DNA of 45,303 nucleotides from CAZUWH01 sp964624075 (GTDB lineage Bacteria > Pseudomonadota > Alphaproteobacteria > Rhodospirillales > Rhodospirillaceae), in the NCBI GenBank assembly GCA_964624075.1, contig CAZUWH010000022.1, forward strand, positions 1 through 45,303, given 5' to 3'. Under the pieces are notes generated by a model. The model saw nothing but the letters and a program-made list of their open reading frames with translations, was not told where the DNA came from and did not search any database. Below, one piece after another: positions 38,432-45,303 of this stretch (position 1 is the first letter of the stretch; every line of letters begins with the position of its first letter). A program made the position numbers and the translations under genes.

Positions 38432-38793
38432 ACGCCTTTTCCAATTCCTCAACCCTGTCTGCCGATGACTTCACGGCCAGCGTCCTTCTCGCCGCCGCCC
38501 GCGCTTTCCAGCCCGGTGAACACTGGCCGGCCACCCTCTACGTCAACCTGTACCGCGACCGGTTCGGCATCATTACCGACAACGATGCTACCCTCGACGA
38601 GGCCGCCGAAAATGCGGCCCGCGATACGCACGGCCAATATCTCGGCACCATCTTGGTGGACGGACCCACCACCCGCCTTCTCGACCTGACCGACCACGGC
38701 CTGGATATCATCCAGGAGCAGGAGCGCGAGGATGCGCTGGAATATGACTACGAAGTGAGCCTGAGCCGTGGCGCGGGGAGGAGCGTGCTATGA
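38428..38793 (+). CDS. Hypothetical acidic protein
   Basis: The 121 aa product starts at an ATGA overlap with the antirepressor. It has a beta-rich middle (TLYVNLYRDRFGIITDNDATLDEAAENAARDTHGQYLGTILVDG) and an acidic tail (IQEQEREDALEYDYEVS). Family not recognised; part of the antirepressor operon. Confidence 0.65.
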   Translation: MNAFSNSSTLSADDFTASVLLAAARAFQPGEHWPATLYVNLYRDRFGIITDNDATLDEAAENAARDTHGQYLGTILVDGPTTRLLDLTDHGLDIIQEQEREDALEYDYEVSLSRGAGRSVL

Positions 38794-38810
38794 ATGCCAT
38801 TCCCCTACCT

Positions 38811-39140
38811 TCAGTGACCAAAGAACTTCATAGCCGCCAGAACGGCGACGCCGGCGGCAATCAGGCCACCCAGCTTGATCGTCATGCGCAATTCCATCGT
38901 CTTTATGTCGGCGCACACGGAGGCGAATTCGGCATCGACTTTCGCCTCCAGGCGGTCGATTCGGCTTTCCAGCCGATGCTCCGATTCGCGCAGACGAAAG
39001 TCAAGGTGCTCCTTCGTGACAAGCTCGGCGCTCACCATGGCTTCGGCCAGGGCCTCTGCGATGTCTGCCGCCTGTTTCTGCTCAAATCCCGCCGCTTCCA
39101 GCTTGCGGGCCAGCCTCAGGGTGTCGAAGGCAACAGCCAT
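38811..39140 (-). CDS. DUF1640-like coiled-coil membrane protein
   Basis: The 109 aa product has FDTLRLARKLEAAGFEQKQAADIAEALAEA at the start, a long coiled coil (FRLRESEHRLESRIDRLEAKVDAEF), and a C-terminal membrane segment (LGGLIAAGVAVLAAMKFFGH), the exact DUF1640 (CCDC90-like) layout common in alphaproteobacterial prophages. Function unknown. Encoded against the surrounding operon together with the 47 aa protein upstream, as a moron unit. Confidence 0.85.
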   Translation of the reverse strand: MAVAFDTLRLARKLEAAGFEQKQAADIAEALAEAMVSAELVTKEHLDFRLRESEHRLESRIDRLEAKVDAEFASVCADIKTMELRMTIKLGGLIAAGVAVLAAMKFFGH

Positions 39141-39146
39141 GATGTC

Positions 39147-39290
39147 CTAGTGCCTCCTGCCTTTCCACCATCGAACCAGCCGCACCACACCGTCCACCGT
39201 CTGAATGGTGGCCGCGATGATGAGGATCCGCAGGACGATATCGAGGGTGTGATTGATCTCACCCAGAATCCCGACCTCTGTCACGGGCAT
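39147..39290 (-). CDS. Small membrane protein partner of DUF1640 protein
   Basis: From the ATG at 39290 (GGGGAGGCGTATTT upstream) the product is 47 aa, with a hydrophobic segment (LDIVLRILIIAATIQTVDGVV) and a basic end (RWWKGRRH). It immediately precedes the DUF1640 gene, so the two are co-transcribed. No family recognised. Confidence 0.65.
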   Translation of the reverse strand: MPVTEVGILGEINHTLDIVLRILIIAATIQTVDGVVRLVRWWKGRRH

Positions 39291-39379
39291 AAATACGCCT
39301 CCCCTTCTTTCATCCTCAGCATGGGGTCGGGACGCGGGGGAGTCAATGCCCTTCACGCCCCCGTCAGGGGAGGCCTGTC

Positions 39380-39718
39380 ATGAAGACGTGGGTCCTCTCC
39401 CCGGAACTGCCGCTCGACCCGCCCCTGCCGGAAGACAGCGACGAGCCGCCGCCCCCCAGTCCCGCCGATCCGGTCGAGCAATGGAGAGAGACATCCATGA
39501 TCCGTCACCGCCCCGCCGTGCTGCTCACCGGTGCTGATTGGTGGTTCGCCGTCGCCCCTGGCAGCAGCAGGGGCTTGATCCTGGCCGTGGCCCACGGCGG
39601 CAATACTCTGCATATCCCCGTTTCGACAGCCGAGGCACAGGCTGCCGCCACCGATCTGGCCGCCGTCCTCGGCGGGCGGGTCACCTGGGGGCACAAGGGA
39701 GATGATAGCTATGAGTGA
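39380..39718 (+). CDS. Hypothetical protein
   Basis: The 112 aa product starts after GGGGAGGCCTGTC. Its N-terminal 35 residues are Pro/Asp/Glu-rich; the rest looks folded (RPAVLLTGADWWFAVAPGSSRGLILAVAHGG...). No family recognised. It overlaps the following gene by 8 bases. Confidence 0.6.
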   Translation: MKTWVLSPELPLDPPLPEDSDEPPPPSPADPVEQWRETSMIRHRPAVLLTGADWWFAVAPGSSRGLILAVAHGGNTLHIPVSTAEAQAAATDLAAVLGGRVTWGHKGDDSYE

Positions 39719-40094
39719 AGCACTGTTTTTCCTGTCCTTCTCTGGGGCATACGCAGTGATCAGTTCAGGTGCAGGTGCAGGTGTTGGTGCAGGTGTTGGT
39801 GCAACGGCAGCCACTCCCATTGGGTGGATCGCACTGGCAATCGTGGCCGTGGCCGTAGTCGCTACTGTAGCTACATCTTGCACTCTGCACTTTACAGGCA
39901 CAGCAACATTCGATGAACAGTGGCACTGGGCCAAGAGCAAGATACCTGGAACAGAAGATGAGCACTCCAACAAGGAATCACATGCTGATCATCACAGCAT
40001 TGAGGACAGCGACGCAAACGACACGTTGCATAGCTCCGATGACTCGACGCTTTGCCACTACGATGCGACAAACGAGATGTTTATGAGCGCGTAA
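39711..40094 (+). CDS. Membrane protein with acidic His/Ser-rich tail
   Basis: From the ATG at 39711 (AAGGGAGATGATAGCT) the product is 127 aa. It has a hydrophobic start, a GAGAGVGAGVGA low-complexity stretch and a strong membrane segment (GWIALAIVAVAVVATVATSC), followed by an 85-residue acidic, Ser/His/Asp-rich tail. Possibly two membrane spans. Function unknown; could be a prophage-expressed envelope protein. Confidence 0.6.
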   Translation: MSEALFFLSFSGAYAVISSGAGAGVGAGVGATAATPIGWIALAIVAVAVVATVATSCTLHFTGTATFDEQWHWAKSKIPGTEDEHSNKESHADHHSIEDSDANDTLHSSDDSTLCHYDATNEMFMSA

Positions 40095-40108
40095 AAGGAG
40101 AGCACTCC

Positions 40109-40459
40109 ATGTCAGACCAGAACACCATGGTGCCAGGGAGCACCAACGACATGACCCCGATCTCTTACAAGAGCGTGCCGGTGATGACCACCGAGCGTCT
40201 CGCCGAGGCGTTCGGAACAGACGCGAACAATATCAAGGTCAATCAGTCGCGGAACAGTGACCGGTTCGTTGAAGGGATCCACTTCTTCAAGGCAATGGGC
40301 AAGGAGCTGGAGAATTTGCGAGTTACCTTGGGTAACTCACAAATTTCCTTGAAAACACGGGCACTTACTCTCTGGACCGAGCGGGGCGCCCTGGTTCATG
40401 CCAAAATCCTGGAGACCCCGGAAGCGTGGGCTATGCCTCCAAAGGCATCGGACATGTAA
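40109..40459 (+). CDS. ORF6N-domain antirepressor-like protein
   Basis: From the ATG at 40109 (AAAAGGAGAGCACTCC) the product is 116 aa. Residues 20-110 match the ORF6N domain of phage regulators (YKSVPVMTTERLAEAFGTDANNIKVNQSRN, then ALTLWTERGALVHAKILETPEAW). It lacks the C-terminal KilAC-type domain usually fused to ORF6N, so it is a single-domain version. Likely regulates repression or DNA replication choice. Confidence 0.82.
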   Translation: MSDQNTMVPGSTNDMTPISYKSVPVMTTERLAEAFGTDANNIKVNQSRNSDRFVEGIHFFKAMGKELENLRVTLGNSQISLKTRALTLWTERGALVHAKILETPEAWAMPPKASDM

Positions 40460-40469
40460 GGAGGCAGTC

Positions 40470-41288
40470 ATGAAGAACGGTATCGTAGCCACCCGTCATT
40501 TCAACGAGATTGCCATTGGCCAACGGGCCGACGGCTACCTGAACGCCACCGCCATGTGCAGGGCGAATGGGAAGGATTGGAATGACTATCGTGTCAATAA
40601 AGCAACCGACGAGTTTATCTCTGTATTGAGTTCGTCAGCCGGAATTCCCGGTGACGAATTGGTGGTTGTAAAGACCAAGGTCCGGAATGAAGATCGCGGT
40701 ACCTGGGTCCACCCCAAGATTGCTTATCACCTGGCTATGTGGTGCAACGCCCAATTCGCTGTCGCCGTCATGGGCTGGATTGATGACATCCGCACCAAGG
40801 GCTACGCGACAGCGCCCGGTGTGACCATCCCCCCTGTGCAGGTCATCAAGTTCGCAACGGCAAAATCAGAGTTCCGAGCCTGCCGGGATATGGCTAAGGA
40901 CTTCGGGATGGACAACAACCAGGCCACCCTGGCCGCTATCAAGGCCGTTCGCAAGCGCTACGGTATTAACCTCGCCGAGGATCTAGACGCCACCCACCTC
41001 CTTGCCCCCCAGCAGGAGGCACACCTCACCGTTACCGACATCGGCGCGCGCCTCACACCATCCCTGTCCGCGATCGCTGCCAACGCGCTTCTGGAGGAGA
41101 ACGGTTTCCAGACAGGCCGCCGTGACGCCCAAGACCGCACGTACTGGGAGCCGACCGAGAAGGGCCGCTCTTATGCCGTCTGGCTCGACACCGGCAAAGC
41201 CCATGGCGATGGCACGCCAATCCGGCAGTTGCGCTGGTCCGCTGACATCGTGACCAGCCTAAAGACGGAGGAGGTCCTATCATGCTAA
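40470..41288 (+). CDS. KilA-N domain protein
   Basis: From the ATG at 40470 (AAGGAGGCAGTC) the product is 272 aa. A KilA-N domain occupies residues 5-110 (FNEIAIGQRADGYLNATAMCRANGKDWNDYRVN..., GTWVHPKIAYHLAMWCNAQFAVAVMGWID). A helical middle and a C-terminal ARL-type winged-helix-like region (residues 185-250, LTVTDIGARLTPSLSAIAANALLEENGFQ) follow. Probably a DNA-binding regulator; last member of the antirepressor island. Confidence 0.88.
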   Translation: MKNGIVATRHFNEIAIGQRADGYLNATAMCRANGKDWNDYRVNKATDEFISVLSSSAGIPGDELVVVKTKVRNEDRGTWVHPKIAYHLAMWCNAQFAVAVMGWIDDIRTKGYATAPGVTIPPVQVIKFATAKSEFRACRDMAKDFGMDNNQATLAAIKAVRKRYGINLAEDLDATHLLAPQQEAHLTVTDIGARLTPSLSAIAANALLEENGFQTGRRDAQDRTYWEPTEKGRSYAVWLDTGKAHGDGTPIRQLRWSADIVTSLKTEEVLSC

Positions 41289-42082
41289 CCGAAGCGCAAT
41301 GCCGCGCACGTGACGGCAAGCTCACAGCCTCGCGCGTGGGAGTGCTGATGTCCGGCGATGCGGCTGCGATCTACGCGCTATGGCGCGAGATGATCGGCGA
41401 TCCCGATTACAAACCGGAGGATCTGTCCGATGTGTGGGCCGTGCAATTGGGCTCCTGTACAGAGAATTTGAATCTGGACTGGTACGAGCGGCGCACCGGA
41501 CGGTCCGTCACGCGCCGCGGCGATGTGGTGGTCCATCCCACCCTGCCCTGGGCCGCCGCCACCCTGGACGGCTGGGACGAGGCAATGCCCGGCCCCGTCG
41601 AAGCCAAGCATGTCAACGGATTCAGCAAAGTGCCGGACGTAGTTACCCGTTACCAGCCGCAGGTGCACTGGCAGATGCTGGTGACCGGCGCCGAGGCAAT
41701 CTGCTTGTCAGTCATCATCGGCGCCAGCGAGCCGGAGCGGGAGACCATCGCCCTCGATCGCGTCTACGCCGACGAGTTGATGGCCCGTGCTCAGGTGTTC
41801 TGGTCGTGCGTCGAAACCCTGACACCACCAGTGGCATTGCCCGCCGTGGCAGCGCCGGTGCTGCCAGAGGCCCTGCGCACGGTGGATATGACCGGCAGTA
41901 ACGCCTGGGCCGATGCCGCCGCCCGCCTGTTGGCTCATCACGCAGCGGCCAAATCTTTCGATGCTGCTATCAAGGACATCAAGACGCTGATCGCCCCGGA
42001 TGTGAAACTGGCCTACGGCCACGGGATCAAAGCAAGTCGGGCCAAAAATGGCGCCGTGAAAATTACGGAGGTCACCCCATGA
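41282..42082 (+). CDS. YqaJ-type viral exonuclease (lambda exonuclease family)
   Basis: The 266 aa product shows the recombinase nuclease pattern: RDGKLTASRVGVLM near the N-terminus, LGSCTENLNLDWYE (helix with the first acidic residue), ATLDGWDE with a catalytic Asp, and VEAKHVNGF with the E-x-K pair; QPQVHWQMLVTGAE ends the core. It would make 3' overhangs for the annealing protein encoded next. GGAGGAGGTCCTATC precedes the ATG. Confidence 0.9.
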   Translation: MLTEAQCRARDGKLTASRVGVLMSGDAAAIYALWREMIGDPDYKPEDLSDVWAVQLGSCTENLNLDWYERRTGRSVTRRGDVVVHPTLPWAAATLDGWDEAMPGPVEAKHVNGFSKVPDVVTRYQPQVHWQMLVTGAEAICLSVIIGASEPERETIALDRVYADELMARAQVFWSCVETLTPPVALPAVAAPVLPEALRTVDMTGSNAWADAAARLLAHHAAAKSFDAAIKDIKTLIAPDVKLAYGHGIKASRAKNGAVKITEVTP

Positions 42083-42882
42083 ATCAGATAACGTCTGCTA
42101 CCCAAGCTGCGGCGCCTGCTGTCACGGAGATTATGGAGCAGGTGATCGTTAAGGGCGACTTGTCCAAGCTGACGCCCGAGGAACGCAGCCATTACTACAT
42201 GCGAGTCTGTCAATCTGTTGGGCTCAATCCGCTGACCAAGCCCTTCGAATATATCACCCTAAATGGCAAATTGACCCTCTACGCCCGTCGCGACGCGGCG
42301 GACCAACTGCGCAGTGTCAATGACATTTCCCTGGAGATCGTCGAACGGTCGGTACAGAACGACCTCATGGTGGTCCATGTCCGCGCGAAAAATGGCAAGG
42401 GACGGATCGATGAGGATATGGGAATCGTCAATATCAGTGGTCTGAAAGGAGAGACCCTGGCCAACGCAATGCTCAAGGCGATCACCAAGGCCAAGCGGCG
42501 CGTGACCCTCTCGATTTCCGGCCTGGGGTTTCTCGATGAAACTGAGGTCGAGGATATCCCGGAGACCGCCAAGGCGCCCCCTCCTCCTGCCCCGAAGCCT
42601 GTTCCCGCGCCGGTCCAGCCGCCGGCCAATCCTGAGACCGGAACCGTGTCCCCGCACAATATCCCTGTCCCCCCGAACAGCGATAACAAACCGGATTGGA
42701 TCGTGTGGGGATCGACCATGCTCGCTGCAATCAGAACGGCCAAATCCAGAGATGAAGTTGAGGAATGGCTCAAGATCAATCACGCACCGATCCGAACCAT
42801 GGAACGGGATGCGCCGAAAGTCGCCGAGCGGCTCTCGTTCGCTATCAACATGGTGAAAACCGCTTTGGGATGGGCGCCATGA
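42079..42882 (+). CDS. RecT/Redbeta-like single-strand annealing protein
   Basis: The 267 aa product has KLTPEERSHYYMRVCQSVGLNPLTKPFEYI followed by LYARRDAADQLR and ETLANAMLKAITKAKRRVTLSISGLGFLDETE, signatures of phage recombination annealing proteins. A Pro-rich linker (residues about 165-200) leads to a short C-terminal domain. Paired with the exonuclease gene by ATGA overlap, forming a two-component recombination system. Confidence 0.85.
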   Translation: MNQITSATQAAAPAVTEIMEQVIVKGDLSKLTPEERSHYYMRVCQSVGLNPLTKPFEYITLNGKLTLYARRDAADQLRSVNDISLEIVERSVQNDLMVVHVRAKNGKGRIDEDMGIVNISGLKGETLANAMLKAITKAKRRVTLSISGLGFLDETEVEDIPETAKAPPPPAPKPVPAPVQPPANPETGTVSPHNIPVPPNSDNKPDWIVWGSTMLAAIRTAKSRDEVEEWLKINHAPIRTMERDAPKVAERLSFAINMVKTALGWAP

Positions 42883-43301
42883 AAACCGTATTTCGCAAGG
42901 GCCTGCGATGGCTGGAACCAGCCGACGACACCGGCAAGGCGGCCATCGCATCCCTGCGCCACGGCGAACTGGTGATGGTGGAGGTGCGGCGTGCCCGCAA
43001 CATCCGCCATCACCGGAAATGGTGGGCACTGATGAGCTTGATCGCCGACAACTTGGCCGGGGTGACAGCGGAGACCGTGTGCGACGTGATCAAGATCGGC
43101 GTCGGCCATGTCCACGCCGTCAAGACAAAGCGCGGGATGGTGAGCATCCCGAAATCCATTTCTTTCGCGGCCATGGATCAGGCCGAGTTCGACCGGTTTT
43201 ATGACCACGCGGTGCACTACATCGCGTCGGACGTCCTGCCGGGCGTCAGTTCCGCCGACCTGGAGCGCGAGGTCTTGAGCATGATTGGAGGACAAATATG
43301 A
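42879..43301 (+). CDS. DUF1367/NinB-like recombination protein
   Basis: From the ATG at 42879 (ATGA overlap) the product is 140 aa with RRARNIRHHRKWWALMSLIADN at about residues 36-57 and a KIGVGHVHAVKTKRGMVSIPKSISFAAMDQAEFDRFY segment, the pattern of small phage recombination-associated proteins (DUF1367/NinB-like). It sits between annealing protein and SSB genes, consistent with a role in recombination. Confidence 0.78.
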   Translation: MKTVFRKGLRWLEPADDTGKAAIASLRHGELVMVEVRRARNIRHHRKWWALMSLIADNLAGVTAETVCDVIKIGVGHVHAVKTKRGMVSIPKSISFAAMDQAEFDRFYDHAVHYIASDVLPGVSSADLEREVLSMIGGQI

Positions 43302-43765
43302 GCGGCAGTGTTAATCGGGCCACTCTGCTAGGCAACTTGGGGCAAGACCCAAAAATTGGTGTCACCAAGGATGGTGGCAAGATTGCCACCGTGTCAATTG
43401 CCACGTCAGAAACATGGAAGGACAAGGCATCAGGCGAGAAGAAAGAACGCACCGAATGGCACCGGGTGGTGATCTTCAATCCCGGCCTGGCCGAGGTTGC
43501 CGAGAAGTACCTGCGGAAAGGCTCCAAGGTCTACGTCGAGGGCATGCTTTCCACCCGCAAGTGGACCGACCAGCAAGGGATCGAACGCTACACCACCGAG
43601 GTGGTGCTGAAACCGTTCAACGGTAGCCTCGTTCTGTTTGACCGCCAGGGTGGGAATGGTCCCCCGCCGGCAGACGATCCGGATGCCTATGGCGCCACCC
43701 GCTCCAAGGCCGCGGAACAGCAGTCCCCAGGACCCGATTCTTTTGACGATGAAATACCGTTCTGA
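43298..43765 (+). CDS. ssb: Single-stranded DNA-binding protein
   Basis: The 155 aa product has the bacterial SSB OB-fold (NRATLLGNLGQDPKIG ... SIATSETWKDKASGEKKERTEWHRVVIF ... YLRKGSKVYVEG) in residues 5-110, a disordered Gly/Pro/Gln linker and the acidic C-terminal tip DDEIPF that recruits partner proteins. Start by ATGA overlap. It protects single strands during phage recombination and replication. Confidence 0.96.
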   Translation: MSGSVNRATLLGNLGQDPKIGVTKDGGKIATVSIATSETWKDKASGEKKERTEWHRVVIFNPGLAEVAEKYLRKGSKVYVEGMLSTRKWTDQQGIERYTTEVVLKPFNGSLVLFDRQGGNGPPPADDPDAYGATRSKAAEQQSPGPDSFDDEIPF

Positions 43766-43778
43766 ACAGGGGCCTTAT

Positions 43779-44216
43779 ATGAACATCGATGAACCGCGTT
43801 ATTCGCTTGCCGAGGCCGCCAAGCTCATCCATGAATCCCTGAACGATCGTGCACTCAGGGGCGCTATTTCCCGAAAAGAACTGGTGGCGATCAAAATCGG
43901 CGGCACCGTTCTGGTGAGCCGTTCGGCTTTGGAAAGGTGGTTGGATCAATGCCAAAAGCAAATCGAGGCCCCAGACTCGTCCTGTACGGGCCAGACGAGC
44001 GGTATGGCGCACACCGCCGGCGCGGGTTTTCCCGTTACATCTGGTATATCGTCTGGTACGGACAGGGGACCAAACGCGAGCGTTCAACGGGCTTTGGTCT
44101 CGGCGAAGAAGCTCAAGCGCAAGGAGCGCTTGCCACATTCATCGCCGAACAAAACAAAGCTCCCGAGCGACACGGGCCACGTGGTCCCGATATGGTCCCG
44201 ATTGCCGAAGCCCTAG
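43779..44216 (+). CDS. Excisionase-like DNA-binding protein overlapping integrase
   Basis: Residues 5-70 form a small winged-HTH excisionase-like domain (YSLAEAAKLIHESLNDRALRGAISRKELVAIKIGGTVLVSRSALERWLDQ). Beyond residue 75 the frame runs inside the integrase gene in another phase and is Ser/Thr-rich, probably not functional. The overlap with integrase is about 268 bases. It would direct excision together with integrase. Confidence 0.7.
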   Translation: MNIDEPRYSLAEAAKLIHESLNDRALRGAISRKELVAIKIGGTVLVSRSALERWLDQCQKQIEAPDSSCTGQTSGMAHTAGAGFPVTSGISSGTDRGPNASVQRALVSAKKLKRKERLPHSSPNKTKLPSDTGHVVPIWSRLPKP

Positions 44217-45130
44217 CCCTCTACGCTGAGCACTACGCTCCCACGCTGCGGCGTGCCGACTGTGTGGCACATGACATCGAACGGCTGGTCGCGTGGTGGG
44301 GAGGGGCTATGGTTTCGGCTATCATCGGTTCCACCTGCCGGCGGTATGCAAAGGAGCGCTTGGACGCGATACGACAAGGGAAAGCGGAACGACGACGGCA
44401 GGTGGAAGAACGAGCGGCGGCGAAGGGAAAATGTTTGCTGGCGAGGAAAGAGCCAAGCGCATCGACAGCGACACCGAGACAGGAATTGGCCGTGCTACGG
44501 GCCGCTCTCAATTGGTGCCAAGCGGAGGGATACCTCACTCAGGCGCCACTGGTCACGTTGCCGGAATGTCCAGAGGCACGCCGGCAGTGGTTGACCCGCG
44601 CGGATGTGGCCAGGTTGCTGTGGGCGGCACGGAGCAATAAAGGACGGCTCCATCTGCCTCTGTTCATCATGATTGCGGTCTACACCGGCGCACGAAATCA
44701 GGCTATCCTGAGCTTGCAATGGCAGCCGAACACGGTTGGCGGGTGGGTAGACATGGAAAAGGGCGTGATTGATTTTCGGTCGGTGGGGGGAACCAAAAGT
44801 AACAAGCGGCGTTCCACAGTTCCGATCCCCCGGCGGCTGCTGGGATTTCTCCGCCTGGCCCGGCGTCGGACACGGCAATATGTCCTGGAGTATCAGGGGC
44901 ACCAGATCGGCGAAGTGAAGCATGGACTAGCCAATGCTGGGCGACGCGCGGAGATCGGACATGTCCATCCGCACATGCTGCGGCATACAGCCGTGACGTG
45001 GCTTGTACGGGCGAGTGTGCCGCTCTGGCAGGTGGCGGGATGGGTGGGCATGACGGTTCATATGATCGAAGGGGTTTATGGGCACCACGCGCCCGACCAG
45101 TACGAGGCTATTGAGCGGGCGCAGAGATAA
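43949..45130 (+). CDS. int: Tyrosine-recombinase integrase
   Basis: From the ATG at 43949 the product is 393 aa. The N-terminal 110 residues are an arm-binding/SAM-like region; the catalytic domain shows TGARNQAILSLQW (catalytic Arg), HPHMLRHTAVTWL (H-x-x-R), and VYGHH with the nucleophilic Tyr near the C-terminus. It integrates at the tRNA-Lys 3' end and lies 120 bases from the attR core. The binding site before the ATG is weak (GGTGG), consistent with low expression. Confidence 0.93.
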   Translation: MPKANRGPRLVLYGPDERYGAHRRRGFSRYIWYIVWYGQGTKRERSTGFGLGEEAQAQGALATFIAEQNKAPERHGPRGPDMVPIAEALALYAEHYAPTLRRADCVAHDIERLVAWWGGAMVSAIIGSTCRRYAKERLDAIRQGKAERRRQVEERAAAKGKCLLARKEPSASTATPRQELAVLRAALNWCQAEGYLTQAPLVTLPECPEARRQWLTRADVARLLWAARSNKGRLHLPLFIMIAVYTGARNQAILSLQWQPNTVGGWVDMEKGVIDFRSVGGTKSNKRRSTVPIPRRLLGFLRLARRRTRQYVLEYQGHQIGEVKHGLANAGRRAEIGHVHPHMLRHTAVTWLVRASVPLWQVAGWVGMTVHMIEGVYGHHAPDQYEAIERAQR

Positions 45131-45158
45131 TCACATCCCCGTCATATCCCCGTGTCCT
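45131..45158 (+). other. Right arm-type integrase sites (candidate)
   Basis: CACATCCCC (45131-45139) and ATCCCCGTGTCCTG (45145-45158) repeat elements present near the left end in the same orientation. They start right after the integrase stop codon. The remaining 45159-45250 is AT-rich and contains no gene; it would hold further integrase or IHF contacts. Confidence 0.55.
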
Positions 45159-45250
45159 GGGGCAAAACGGTGGTACAGCGGGCAGAAAACAGTGAACGTG
45201 ATAGGAACATAGACAAAACAGAAGAGAAAAGAACAGCCACACCATTTAAC

Positions 45251-45303
45251 TTTTAATCAGCAGGCCCTGGGTTCGATCCCCAGCGCGCTCACCAAGGAAA
45301 TCA
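45251..45303. repeat. attR core (displaced copy of tRNA-Lys 3' end)
   Basis: This copy contains anticodon loop, T arm, acceptor 3' strand and CCA, but the sequence before it (ACCATTTAAC) is not the 5' half of a tRNA, so it is not a functional gene. It matches 1-53 at 50 of 53 positions. Confidence 0.9.

Larger units (their letters stand above)
38790..39383 (+). pseudogene. Remnant gene interrupted by the DUF1640 cassette
   Basis: The frame opens at an ATGA overlap with MNAIPLPSVTKE, similar to the first residues of the upstream antirepressors, then runs antisense to the DUF1640 pair (38811-39290) for 160 codons and ends in ...VNALHAPVRGGLS at a TGA overlapping the next gene's ATG. The middle is not protein-like. 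I read it as a former plus-strand gene split by a minus-strand insertion. Confidence 0.45.

Noticed and set aside
39765..39965. Minus-strand Cys/Thr-rich frame (repeated CTCTNTCTC)
   Set aside because: It is antisense to the low-complexity Gly/Ala stretch of the membrane protein and has no ribosome site.
45251..45294. Functional tRNA gene at the right end
   Set aside because: The 5' half is absent upstream; this is the att duplicate, not a gene.

Overview
The window is one integrated prophage of about 45 kb, cut at its attachment sites. It opens inside the 3' half of a tRNA that reads as tRNA-Lys(UUU), and it closes with a second, imperfect copy of the same 3' half (45251-45303) next to a tyrosine-recombinase integrase. 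Both ends carry the same short direct repeats, probably arm-type integrase sites. GC-rich coding DNA, DUF1640, P22_AR_N/KilA-N antirepressors and a tRNA-Lys target suggest an alphaproteobacterial host (perhaps Acetobacteraceae-like; a guess from gene content).

From right to left on the minus strand, starting at a Cro-like gene (about 32.8 kb), run: early small regulators, a VRR-NUC nuclease, a replication initiator with an origin-like repeat array inside the gene, a promoter-terminator pair resembling a lambda pR'-type late switch, then terminase, portal, Bbp19-like protein, scaffold, major capsid, Bbp16-like protein, T7-like tail tube proteins (gp11/gp12), a cluster of small membrane proteins with an RTX protein, T7-like internal virion proteins (gp13/14/15/16-like, the last 2131 aa), three fibre genes, holins, a GH24 lysozyme and a proteasome-like Ntn hydrolase. 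This is a temperate podovirus: T7-like tail and ejection proteins with a BPP-1-like head module, and no phage RNA polymerase visible.

On the plus strand, from about 32.9 kb rightwards, run a CI-like repressor with two HTH domains, an island of antirepressor-type genes (BRO-N, KilAC, P22_AR_N, ORF6N, KilA-N), then YqaJ exonuclease, RecT-like annealing protein, a DUF1367-like protein, SSB, excisionase and integrase. Moron-like genes on opposite strands interrupt both halves (lipoprotein at 36.9 kb, DUF1640 pair at 38.8 kb, a secreted peptide at 15.3 kb).

The most striking feature is in the antirepressor island. Three separate antirepressor-type genes are each preceded by the same architecture: a TTGACA-N17-CATNNT promoter, a 60-80 nt RNA with an intrinsic terminator, a structured leader carrying two sites complementary to the small RNA (b and a), and then a second copy of the small-RNA sequences (a'' and b''), the last overlapping the ribosome binding site. 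The pairing sequences differ between the three loci but stay complementary within each locus. This is C4-antisense-RNA logic (phages P1/P7) present three times in one prophage with apparently orthogonal specificities. Several genes below are too short for ordinary gene calling and were read directly from the sequence.
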